Assembly (NCBI GenBank): GCA_037447655.1
Contig: JBBHKE010000454.1
Span: 112,826 to 176,825 of the forward strand
DNA length: 64,000 nucleotides
Direction: 5' to 3'
Source: Zygnema cylindricum
Taxonomy: Eukaryota > Streptophyta > Zygnematophyceae > Zygnematales > Zygnemataceae
Shown here: positions 54,477 through 64,000 of the stretch, piece by piece
Position numbering within the stretch: position 1 is the stretch's first letter
Layout of the letters: each line of letters opens with the position of its first letter
The notes under the pieces: generated by a model
Seen by the model: the letters and a program-made list of their open reading frames with translations, nothing else
Told to the model about the DNA's origin: nothing
The model's database searches: none
Made by a program: the position numbers and the translations under genes

Positions 54477-55509
54477 AGGACCTCGTAGTAAGCAGCTCAC
54501 ACAAGCCTTTGGGATAACCCTGGCCCCTTTGTCTTTCAGCACGAATAACAGCCACCCTGGCAAACAAAAGCTTTGGCCACATACACCCTTCTGAAGGGAA
54601 GACTCCTCTGAGTCGATAGGAAAAAGAATCTCTGAATTTGCTCCCCATAGCAGTAAGTTATGGAGGGTCAAAGTTGACCTTTTGTACAAAAGCTCTCTGG
54701 GAGAGAGGGTCCTATCTACCAATTTTTCTAAGTCCTATCTCTGTGTAAAACTCGATCTACTGGTGTAGAGTACCAATCATATTACTGTGGCGTACATAAA
54801 AATACAGCTGACGGTGTACTTTATGTATGGATTTTGTGTGGCATGGCCTAAATGTCGACACATGTCATATCTGGATTCGGTCCCGTAATTCCCGGAGATG
54901 CCGCGATCCAACGTAATCGTGCCACGTGTCATCCGATGTGGCGATGACCACAAACCGCTGCTACTCTCTTCCGCAATCTCGACTTTCTTTTTGGCATTCT
55001 GATTGAATGCAAATTTCAATTGTAGCTGTCAGAAATGCTTGTGCGGTATTTGTTTCGTAAAAGAAACAAAATGCGCGGTACTCGTTTCTTATCCATACCG
55101 AAATCCGTACGTTTTCATAACGGGATCTATGTAGATGTAAACATCCGCTGTTAAATGAATTTTCTTACGTGTTAACATTTAAATTAATATCAAACCCTAT
55201 AGTATGTATCGTAACTTCTACACTTAACGGTTAAGGCTACCGGCTACCGGCGTTCACGTTCCAAGATCAAAACCTGCTATCGACATATACCTTTTAGTAA
55301 ATAAACCTACCTATCTGTAAATTAACTAATTTATTTCCTGTTAACCTCTGGATAGCCTAGGTAGCCATGGCTCTAGCTTCCTCTTCAACTTTATAGTGAC
55401 TGCAACAAGTGTGGGAGTTGGAGAGAGAAGTTAGAGGCAGACTTCCTTGACTTATTTCTAAATTCCAATTTAGACCTAGAAAATAATAAAATAACCATCG
55501 ATTTCTACA
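54457..55509 (-). repeat. 5' LTR of E10
   Basis: It has the same modules as the 3' copy. The terminal hairpin CTCTGAG/CTCAGAG is perfect (loop contains CTCCAT, the complement of ATGGAG). The tRNA-like segment is shortened (about 55215-55285), and the loop hairpin lies at 55365-55450. Confidence 0.92.
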
Positions 55510-56286
55510 GTATGCGTAATATACGGAATACTATATGGGTTTTTTTATATAGTATGCGTACTATACGGAATACTATACAAGTTTTTTTATATAGTATGTG
55601 TACTATACTGATTACTATACGGGTTTTTTTATATAGTATACGTACTAAACGGAATACTATTAGGGTTTTTTATATAGTATCCGTACTATACAGAATACTA
55701 TACGGGTTTTTTTATATAGTATGCGTACTATACGGAAGACTACACGGTTTTTTTTATATAATATGCGTACTATAAAGAATACTACACGTGTTTTTTATAT
55801 AGTATGCGTACTATACGGGATACTAAATGGGTTTTTTTATATTGTGTGCGTACTGTCAGGATTTTTTATATAGTATGCATACTATACAGTGCTGGTTTTT
55901 TAAATATATTATGCGTACTATACGAAATACTACACGGGTTTTTATATATAGAATGCGTACTATACGAAATACTACACTGGTTTTTTATACAATATGCGTA
56001 TTATACGGGTTATTTTATATAGTATGCGTACTATACGGAATACTGCATGGGTTTTTTTTATACAGTATGCGTACTTTACGGAATACTACACGGGTTTTTT
56101 ATATAGTATGCTTACTATACTATACGGCTTTTTTTTATATAGTACGCGTACTATACGGAATAGTACACGGGTTTTTTTATATAGTATGCGTACTATATGG
56201 AATACTACACGGGATTTTATATAGTATGCGTACTATACGGAATACTACACGGGTTTTTTATATAGTATGTATACTATACGGAATAC
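55510..56286. repeat. 42-bp minisatellite, third block
   Basis: About 18 units, more diverged than the block at 48403, with several units shortened (ATACTACACGGG variants). Long open frames here are repeat artefacts. It ends at the AATAC target copy of the next LTR. Confidence 0.9.
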
Positions 56287-56645
56287 TGAAACTCTGTGTG
56301 TTCCATTGCCCACAGAAATCCCAGATCCAAAAGAAGCTTATCTAGATAGTGCCGACTCTTAGTTGATATAAACCCAAATGACTGATCCCTTGAGAATCAC
56401 AAACCCATTATAGCTTCACCCTTGTGAAATAAGACTTTGTGTGTGCTCAGTTCCACCACAGAATGCAAAGTTAGATTATGAGTTTTGGACACATTCACCC
56501 ACTTTGACTTTCCTTTAGAAATGCAGCCACCCTGGCAGGCAAAAACTCTGACCGACTACACCCCTGTGTAGCTTGGACTCCTCTGAGTCCGCAGCAAAAA
56601 AAATCACTGAAAATGGTCAAGTTAATTGATAGTTATGGCTGGCCA

Positions 56646-57638
56646 TGCAATTCTGTGTCCTCCATTTAGACCAAGAATGAGGAAGCCTCTAGGTAGTTTT
56701 TGACTAACCCACTTTCAACGAAAGCCACTGCTATCCTAGCAGACAAATAGATAACTTGACTGCACCCTTGCGCAGTCTGGACTCCCCTGAGTCCACAGCA
56801 AAAAGAATCACTGAAAACGCCTTACCAGGCGATTAATTATCAAGTGGCAAAGATGCCAAAATATATACAAGCTTGTTAGGAGAGAGGCGGCTACCTCATC
56901 AATCCTCTAAATTCTAAACCCCTCTCACAACCCCTATCTACTGATGTACGAACCAATCAGGAGAGTGTTCAGTACAGACAAGTACTATGGCCGATGTACT
57001 TTCTGTACGGCTAATGTACGTTAAGGCCATGGAGTGGACGTCTGTCTCCTTTGGACTTGCCCTTATGCTCCCGGGATTCCCGCTTCTCGATGATATCTTG
57101 CCGCGTGTCGATAGGTCATGTTACATCCGCAAACCGCCAAGCAAGCCATTCCGGGATCGCGGCGATGGTGTGGGCCGTTGGATCCAAACCGGCTTTAATT
57201 CCCAGCTGTTCAAAAACAAATGTCCGGTACATTTGTTTCGTGCGCACTTAATTCCCCAACTGGTTTTTATGTATCCTAATTGTAATTCCGTTAATCGGAT
57301 TAGTCGTCTATCTATTGTTTAAATAGCTATCGATTACTATGTATCCTAACGGACTACTACGACAGATTGGTAAGGGTTGACGGCTACGCCTCGCCCTACC
57401 GGTCGGAGGTTCGAGTCCTGCCAGACTCAACCTTTTTGGTTGATAGTGACTTAGGTCACTCTTAAGCCCTGCCTATGGAGCTAAGGCAGCCATGGCTCCA
57501 CCGCCCTCTCTTTCCTTCAGTGACTAAAACAAGTATGGGCGTCAGAGAGAGAAGGTGGAGGTAAGCTGTCTCTGCTTTTCTTTTCTTATTTTAATTAAGA
57601 CATAGAAAATACCTCCCCTAAATCTAGTGATTTCAACA
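56646..57638 (-). mobile_element. solo copia LTR E12 nested in E11
   Basis: 993 bp from TGCAATTCTGTG to GATTTCAACA with perfect target copies GGCCA (56641-56645, 57639-57643). It shows GGACTC-CCCT-GAGTCC (56779-56794), CGCC-TTACCA-GGCG, AGTGAC-TTAG-GTCACT (near 57440) and the loop hairpin (57489-57565). Confidence 0.93.
57361..57430 (+). ncRNA. tRNA-like module, antisense within E12
   Basis: GATTGGTAAGGGTTGACGG (A-box region) and GGAGGTTCGAGTCCTGCC (B-box; T-stem with one mismatch) are followed by GACTCAACCTTTTT. It is the same subtype as 25410-25480. Confidence 0.65.
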
Positions 57639-58463
57639 GGCCAAAGTTTGCCATTTATACAAGGTGCTCTTAGGGAGAGGCAACTACCTACCCAAAATTT
57701 TCTAAGTCGTATTCCCCCTCTAAAACTCTATCTACTGAAGTACGGCACCAATCAAAATACTGTGTCGTGCAGAAAAGTACAGGTGGCGGTGTACTTTCTG
57801 TACGGCCATTGTACAACATGGCCAAAATGTCGACACGTGTCAAATCAGGATTTGTTTCTGTAATCTCCGGAGTTCTCGTAATCCAATGTTATCACGCCAC
57901 GTGTCATACGACGTGGCAAAGACCGTATAACGCCAAAAGTACCTCTTCCGAGATCGCGGCGCCAATTGAGGCCGTCCGATCAAAACCGGATATAATCCTA
58001 GCCGCTGAAATTCGACGAGCGGTATTTGTTTCGCTATCAAAACAAATGCGCGGTATGTGTTCCGTCCCCATACCGTACTCCGTACTAAATCAAACTGTAT
58101 CTATGCACTAAGTATTTATTCTTCGTTAAATGAATTAATCTATGTGTAACAATTTATATATTTATCAAACCATATATATCGTAATACTAGTCGTAGACTT
58201 ATAGATTAAGGCTACTGGCTAATCTGACTAACGAAAAGTACCCGGATAATATCCCGGGTCCGTCAAATAATTTAGGTAACTCAATCAAGATTTGCCTTTC
58301 TGTCCTCTTTGGAGAGTTTAGGCAACCATGAATCTAACTCCTCCTCAAGTCTTCAGTGACTGTGACAAGTGTGGGGACTTGAGTGAAGAGTTAGAGGCAA
58401 GCTGTCATTGTTTTGGCTTTTATTTTACAATCTCTAGACATATAAAATACTTAAATTTCAACA

Positions 58464-58483
58464 AATGCTACACGGGTTTTTTT
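58464..58483. repeat. 42-bp minisatellite remnant
   Basis: A single partial unit (AATGCTACACGGGTTTTTTT) between the end of E11 and the hAT-like element. Confidence 0.75.
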
Positions 58484-58968
58484 CATAGTTGTTCACGGCG
58501 TTTAGTGCGAACGATTTAATCGTGACGAATTATACGTAACAAACGCATTGAACCTTTTGAAAAAATCGTAAAAATCGTTAATGAATTTTTGTCCATACTA
58601 TCCTGTACATGTAAACAAAAATAAATTTCACATATACCGCAGTTTGTACCATTTTCGTACATTTTCCGTATCTTTTCGTAATAGTCCGTACATTTTTGGT
58701 ACAATTCCGTACATTTCCGTAAAATTTGTGTTCAGTTTACTAGACAGAAAGTACTACGAAGTGCAACATATCTTTTCGTCAAATTTTGTACATTTACTGT
58801 ACAAAACCGTACAGCTATCGTAAAATACCGTACAGTTTTCCGTGAATTAGCCGTAAAGTTTATCGGACATAAAGTACATCGCGTTTTTTTCCGATTTATT
58901 CAAAAGTCAAGAATTATACGTTTTAATCAGAAAAAAAAGGAAAAAATCGCGCGATTTGAACAACTATG
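58484..58968. mobile_element. hAT-like MITE in the minisatellite
   Basis: Termini CATAGTTGTTCA and TGAACAACTATG (with one A/C change inward) are flanked by GTTTTTTT and GTTTTTTA (8 bp, one difference). The interior holds runs of GTACATTTCCGTA-type repeats and matches the subterminal parts of the hAT element at 41909-43645, so that family could have mobilised it. Confidence 0.82.
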
Positions 58969-59002
58969 GTTTTTTATATAGTATGCATACTATACAGAAT
59001 AC
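58969..59002. repeat. 42-bp minisatellite remnant
   Basis: One unit (GTTTTTTATATAGTATGCAT onward) ending in the AATAC target copy of E13. Confidence 0.8.
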
Positions 59003-60361
59003 TGTTGTTCTTTGGTCTAAAATAGACCGCAGAAGCGACCCAAACTATCATGCAAGAAGTTAAGCAAAGTTAGGCCAATGAACAATCATTTGAAATGCAT
59101 CCTCCATATGCGTACACAGACGCAACAGCCAACATTTAGGGATCCGTGAAAATCACAACTCACCATAAGACAATGCATGATATAACAAACATAACATTAA
59201 GGTTTGATGGAGTAATCAACATAAACAAACCTTAGGATAACATCTAAGGTTTGATGGAATAATCAACATAACAAACCCTAGGACAAATGCATTAACAATG
59301 CATATCAAACACATATATAAAATAACATAAATAAATAATAACAAACAAATGCATCACACATAAACAAAAGTATAATCAAAGTATAATCAAATAATCATTA
59401 TATCATTCAAAGTGCATGACCTAATCGACAACCCTAAAATACTACATCTTTGGTCCCCACTTTACTAACCAGCATTGATGATTTCGCTAACAAAGCTCAT
59501 AGCTATATATACTCTTGTGAGCTGTCAACAAATCACTAACTGTCAAAATATCCAACATAACTTCCACTAAAACATAATATCCTATTACGACAAAATCCTA
59601 ACTGGAAATTACGTAACTATCATTATCTCCTATAACCTACTATTAAGAATAAACTAATCGTAAGCGTACACCTGAAAGTCAAGCAATCGTAAGCGTACAC
59701 TTGTCTGCAAATACGACACATAAATTAAAGTGTCGATATCCTCATTAATCACGTAAAATATAACTATTTTTATCAACACTAAATCATTAGTTCGCATAAA
59801 ACAAAATATTGATGTTTCAAATAATTACACCGACGCGTCCGCAAAATACGCGTTATAAGCGACAACTCGCTTAGTCACTTGTAGATAAATCCACGTAGTG
59901 AACCAGCATCGCATATGTACTGTCCACTAGATAATGCGTCATAAAAAAACAATGTGATCTCTTTAAAAATATCGGCGGACGCCGTCCGCCCTCCACGTGT
60001 ACCTCAAACCACTGCCGAAATTAATCCGTACCTTCTAAATCTTTTCCGTACTGAATATGCGTCGTTTGCAATAAATGCGCCTGTCGCAAACTGTTTTATA
60101 CGTGCGACGTACTATTTTAACTTGTTGCATTCTGTTTTGTACGTGAGACGTACTATTTTAACTTTTGGAATATTTACATCGGATCGCTTCGCGATCCGCC
60201 GTCCATTTCACTTACGCATTCGGCGCCACTCAATTACTCCATTAATTTTACTCATGCATTTAATTCCCCTATCGGCAAATCCTTTCGAACCTCCACATTA
60301 CATCAGGTAATTATATACGCATGCGCACGCATGTACGAAATTGAATCTTCCAAAAACAGCA
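59003..60361 (-). mobile_element. probable solo LTR E13 of the E14-type family
   Basis: 1359 bp from TGTTGTTCTTTGG to AAAAACAGCA with perfect target copies AATAC (58998-59002, 60362-60366). Its minus-strand start TGCTGTTTTTGGAA resembles that of the E14 LTR (TGTTGGTTTTGGAA). It contains a diverged ~50-bp tandem repeat (CTAAGGTTTGATGGAATAAT, 59195-59280), a two-copy 40-bp repeat around ACGTACTATTTTAAC (60090-60168) and a perfect CGGATCGC/GCGATCCG hairpin (about 60180-60198). A 118-codon plus-strand frame inside has no recognisable domain. Confidence 0.7.
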
Positions 60362-60488
60362 AATACTACACTGGTTTTGATATAATATGCGTACTATACG
60401 GAATATTACACGGGTTTTTTATATAGTATGCGTACTATACAGAAAACTACACTAGTTTTTTATATAGTATGCATACTATACGAAATAC
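60362..60488. repeat. 42-bp minisatellite, last block
   Basis: About three units, ending at AATAC (60484-60488), the target-side pentamer of E14. Confidence 0.88.
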
Positions 60489-61306
60489 TGTTGATTTGAG
60501 GCACCCGGTTACCCAGAGAAGGAACAAGAGGCACCAGCAGTTGCCATAATATTTAGATTACAAAAGAGGAAACTCTCACGGAAACCACAAAAAGACTGAC
60601 TTCACAATGAAGTTCGAAGCAAACCAGACACACACTAGGTCTGCCAATTTGCCACAATATAAATAGTATAATAAAGAAACCTCATGGAGAATTTCACAGG
60701 GTTTGCCAAAAGATCACAATGATCTTGCAATTCAAAAGGACACAAAATCTGCTTCGCAGTTTTCCATTCATTGAATTCCTAACTCCAAAATATTCTAAGT
60801 CCTAAATATACAAAGTGAATCTACAACTGATCTAAACCGTACCACATTAACCGTGGAGTGTCAGTACACTAAACATTAATCAAAATAAACCCCGCCATCT
60901 ACCCTACAAGTATTTACATCAATCTTTAACCCTTGTCGTTGCTAAAATACGCAGTCAAAGTTAGTCCACTAAAATGACGGTTCAATCAATATTTCTCCTC
61001 CAAAAATGACGACGAACTCCGTCCGCCGTCTGCGTATTCATTCATCATCAAAGATGAACCTCCACGTGTAAATCTGGTCTCTCGAGTAAATATGTACTTT
61101 GTCAACCAAGTCAACCAAGCTTGACTTCCTCACAGACAGACATGTGTATATATAGTGTACTAAAATCTGTGAACTCCCTTTGGAGTAACATACCACACCA
61201 CATCTTGTCTACGTGAACTCAGTATATACACAAAAAACTGGCTAAGTCTAGACTCTCTTTCTCACAAACGAGATATAAAGAGGACTAAAGGTTTCCAAAA
61301 CCAACA
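60489..61306 (-). repeat. 3' LTR of copia element E14
   Basis: 818 bp from TGTTGATTTGAGGC to AAAACCAACA, followed by the polypurine tract complement CTCCCCTAAACC. It is a different LTR family: I do not see the CCCT-loop hairpins, the CAGTGACT loop or a tRNA-like unit. Confidence 0.8.
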
Positions 61307-61308
61307 CT

Positions 61309-62704
61309 CCCCTAAACCTTTAGACTCTCTTAGCCACCAAGTCCACATGCCTCTCTACAAAACTTCAACTTAGGTGCAGGTAAAGGCTTAGTGATCATAT
61401 CTGCTACCATCATCTCATCCGGCAAATAACTGAGTTTTAAAATTTTGTTCACCACGTTCTCTCTTACAAAATGCAACTTTATATCAATGTGCTTCCTTTT
61501 GAAGTGATGACTTGGGTTAGATACAATCGCTATAGCAGCGTGGTTGTCACACCATACTATTTGAGGTCCAGATTACATAAAGTGAAGTTCTTGAAGGAGA
61601 GACTTTACCCAAAGTAACTCCTTGACAGCTGAGCTGGCTGCCATGTATTTAGCCTCCATTGTAGACTGAGCTGTGACTTTCAAAGCTTACTTCTCCAGCA
61701 ACATGTTCGGCTTCCGATCTTTACAATAAATCTGGTGGTGGAGCACTGGCTTGGCATGTCCCCGTAGCTCGCATAGCTCCAAGTTTGAATCTGTACCTCT
61801 TCTCCACCGAGAGCGAGTCGTAGATTCCGTGTCCCTGCAAGATACCGAAGGATCCTCTTTGCTGCCTCCCAATCCCATCTCCTCGGATTTTGTAAACTCC
61901 GGCTTAGAGCACCAACTGCAGCCGCGATGTCCGGGCATGTGCAGTTCATGAAGTACATTAGGCTGCCAACAATTTTGACGATATGGAATGGCAGCCATAA
62001 AATGTGCCTCCCCTGATTCCAAGGTGTCATCAAAAATGAATCCTTCCTCGGTCTCCATGCCTTCCACCTTTTGCTTGAATTCCATGGGAGTGGCACTTCC
62101 CTTTGCCCCTGCCATGCCAAACTTTTCAAGCATATTCCCAATCGCTTCCTGTTGTGTTAGATAGATTATTTTCCTATCTTTATCCCTTTCTACCTGAATC
62201 CCAAGAATATACTTTGCCTCTCCTAAATCTTTCATCTCAAATCTCGAATTCAAGGCTGCCTTTATTTTCTTAATCTCTTTTAATGACTTACTCAGTAGCA
62301 TCAAATCATCAACATACATTGCAATGTAAATTATCCCATCTTCCCCTTCCATAATATAGACTTAGTGATCTGAACTAATCCTCACAAAACCGAGATCAGA
62401 TACAAACTCATCTAGATTCAGATTCCATTGACGTGGAGCTTGCTTCAGACCTTACAAAGATTTCAACAGTTTACAGAACAGATTTTCTTTTCTGATCTCT
62501 ACATACATTTCAGGTTGCCTCATATAAATCACTTCCTCTATATCTCTATGCAAAAAAGCTATCTTAACATCCATTTGATGGAGTTCTATATCCTTAATGG
62601 CTGCTAAAGACAAAAGAATTCTAACAGTTACAAACTGGACAACCGGAGAGAAAGTCTCCTCATAGTTAATTCCCTCTTTTTGATTATACCCCTTTGCATC
62701 AAGT
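61309..62704 (-). pseudogene. E14 reverse transcriptase and RNase H, broken
   Basis: The RNase H end lies at about 61330-61670 (VKELLWVKSLLQELHF, DNHAAIAIVSNPSHHFKRKH). The RT part at 61687-62352 includes IIYIAMYVDDLMLLSKSLKE (YVDD), RFEMKDLGEAKYILGIQVER and NMLEKFGMAGAKGSATPMEF. The frame at 62452-62724 includes KGYNQKEGINYEETFSPVVQ and HQMDVKIAFLHRDIEEVIYM. That last frame begins with MEVSQFQ, contributed by the LTR inserted at 62705. Gag, protease and integrase of this element are missing between 62705 and 63731. Confidence 0.85.
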
Positions 62705-63730
62705 TGAAACTGTGAGACCTCCATAAGTCCTCAGAGTGGACAGCTTCCAAGAAGCCTCTAGGATAACCCTGACCCCTTTTTGTTTCAGCAAAACAACTGC
62801 CACCCTGGGAGACAATAACTCTAACCACCTTCACCCCTGTAAAGGCATGACTCCCCTGAGTCGATAGCAAAAATAATCTCTGAATTTGCTCCCCTGACAA
62901 GTAAGTTATGGAGGGTCAAAGTTGACCGTTTGTACAGAAGCTCTCTGGGAGAGAGGGTCCTATCTCCTAATTTTTCTAAGTCCTATCTCTCTCACAGACT
63001 CTATCTACTGATGTACGGAGCCAATCAGATTACAGCTCGATACATAAAATTACAGCTGCCGATGTACTTTCTGTACGGACATTGTACGACATGGCCTAAA
63101 TGTCGACACGTGGTATGTCCGGAGTCGCTCCCTTAATCCTCAGAGATGCCTCGATCCAATGTAAATTTGCCACGTGTCATCTGATGTGGCGATGACCACA
63201 AACCGCCAAAATTCCCTTCCGCGATCTCGACGTTAATTCGGCTGTCGGATTTCATTCATATTAAATTGTAGCTGTAATAAATACATTCGCGATATTTGTT
63301 TCGCTAAAGAAATAACTGCGCGGTATTCGTTTCTTATTCGTACCGTAATCCGTACTTTTACATTATTGGATCTATGTATCCCGTAAATAGTTCTAGCTAA
63401 ATGAATTATCCTACCTGATAATGTTTAATTAAATATCAAACCATATAGTATTTAACACTAGCAAAAGACTTAACGGCCAAGGCTACCGGCTACCGGCTGT
63501 TTGCCGTCTGGTAGGTACCACGATCAAATCCTGTGGGCGACACATACCTTTTAGTATAAAAACCCCTAACTAATATGTATTTCAGTAAACCTCTGGATAG
63601 CGTAGGTAGCCATGGCTCTAGCTTCCTCTCCAATTTCTCAATGAATGCGACAAGTTTGAGAAGTTGGAGAGAGAAGTTACACGTAGAATGCCTTGGCTTT
63701 TTCCTATATTTCTATTTGGACCTAGAAAAT
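62705..63730 (-). mobile_element. solo copia LTR E15, truncated, in E14
   Basis: It starts TGAAACTGTGAGACCTCC and stops at CCTAGAAAAT, about 35-40 bp short of a full LTR. Modules present: terminal hairpin (CTGTGAG with a mismatched partner), GACTC-CCCT-GAGTC, GGTCAAAGTTGACC, CTCTC/GAGAG, GTAC cluster, tRNA-like segment (about 63475-63545, GATCAAATCC) and loop hairpin (about 63610-63690, loop changed to CAATGAATGCGACAAGT). The missing end and missing E14 interior point to one deletion. Confidence 0.8.
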
Positions 63731-64000
63731 GTTGTTCTAGAACCACTGGTGCAGGTGGAGGAGCAGCAATAGTAGTATAAGTAGACATGATACACTCTCA
63801 GAAGCTATCAAGAATCCTACCAAACAGCTGTTCTTAAGTGATCACCAATTCTTATACAAGCATCCAAATCTCACAAAACTCTATCACAATATAGAGTAAC
63901 ATAAACACTGACAACTCCCAAAGTTTAAGCACAATTGACCCAACAACACTCAAGATATAATACTCAGAAGTTTCCCAAAAACTGTCTGCAGTTTTACTAC
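63731..64000 (-). pseudogene. gag start and leader of a retroelement, cut by the window end
   Basis: ATG at 63786-63788 (minus) opens MSTYTTIAAPPPAPVVLEQ, which ends at the E15 junction. The upstream leader runs off the window. The same leader and start occur on the plus strand at 44460-44780. It may be the gag of E14, but the intervening interior is gone, so this link is inferred. Confidence 0.55.

Larger units (their letters stand above)
49146..55509 (-). mobile_element. Ty1/copia element E10, complete
   Basis: 6364 bp, with perfect target copies GTATG (49141-49145, 55510-55514) inside the minisatellite. LTRs are 49146-50210 (1065 bp) and 54457-55509 (1053 bp). It has a polypurine tract at 50211-50222 and a half-tRNA primer site at 54442-54455. 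The polyprotein has stops, frameshifts and a deletion in integrase, so it is inactive. It is the clearest reference copy for the family. Confidence 0.95.
56287..58463 (-). mobile_element. solo copia LTR E11, interrupted by E12
   Basis: From TGAAACTCTGTG to AAATTTCAACA, flanked by AATAC (56282-56286) and AATGC (58464-58468). Split at GGCCA by the solo LTR E12. It carries CTACAC-CCCT-GTGTAG (56556-56571), a GGACTC/GAGTCC hairpin, the GTAC cluster (from 57740), a tRNA-like segment (about 58200-58264, CCGG/CCGGG arms) and the loop hairpin with arms CTAACTCCTCCTCAAGTC / GACTTGAGTGAAGAGTTAG (58330-58398). Confidence 0.85.

Noticed and set aside
48403-56286. CRISPR-like array
   Set aside because: The repeats are contiguous, without unique spacers of constant length, and the context is eukaryotic transposons.
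59954-60310. 118-codon open frame
   Set aside because: It lies within the probable solo LTR E13 and spans a tandem repeat; no domain is recognisable.

Overview
This window looks like a gene-poor, transposon-dominated stretch of a eukaryotic nuclear genome. I found no host protein gene that I could defend. The mobile elements suggest a plant or algal lineage: Ty1/copia elements primed by a half initiator-tRNA, one Ty3/gypsy element, and small TA-, TAA- and 8-bp-duplicating DNA elements. The species cannot be read from the sequence. A GTAC/GTACG motif is scattered through unrelated element families, which gives the region a distinctive texture.

Layout. Positions 1-8640 are a nest of small DNA transposons. 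One family inserts at TA (terminal motif CACCGTGAATCGCTATTAG). One makes TAA duplications (terminus GGGTGAAGTTCCATTAG). One is hAT-like with 8-bp duplications (terminus TAGTGTTGTGTATCGG). From 8833 to 9768 lies a decayed gag-like fragment on the plus strand. From 11301 to 40709 the sequence is mostly minus-strand Ty1/copia elements and solo LTRs: a copia element (13136-27331) interrupted by a second one (19149-26646), several solo LTRs, a miniaturised copia relic (30079-32485), and a gypsy element (to 40709) whose gag is split by a complete copia element (33397-39897). From 41909 to 43645 there is a hAT element with a broken transposase. From about 46288 to 60488 a 42-bp minisatellite was a landing site for at least six LTR insertions plus one hAT-like element, including a complete copia element at 49146-55509. 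The window ends in another copia family (60489-64000).

The unusual signal is in the copia LTRs, which are about 0.9-1.3 kb. Across diverged copies they keep (1) a terminal hairpin whose loop holds the gag ATG, (2) consecutive hairpins with the same CCCT loop (AGGG on the element sense strand) but different, compensated stems, (3) a long hairpin with a nearly invariant loop (CAGTGACTACAACAAGT) and covarying arms, and (4) a tRNA-like module with A- and B-box, a compensated T-arm and a downstream T run, antisense to the element. The three readable LTR/internal junctions have primer sites matching the anticodon arm of initiator tRNA-Met (half-tRNA priming). Gag starts inside the LTR and reads across the primer site.

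All polyproteins carry stops or frameshifts. The longest uninterrupted copia domain is a reverse transcriptase of 276 codons (20739-21569). The window is therefore a record of nested insertion and decay, in which the conserved units are RNA-like structures in LTRs rather than proteins.
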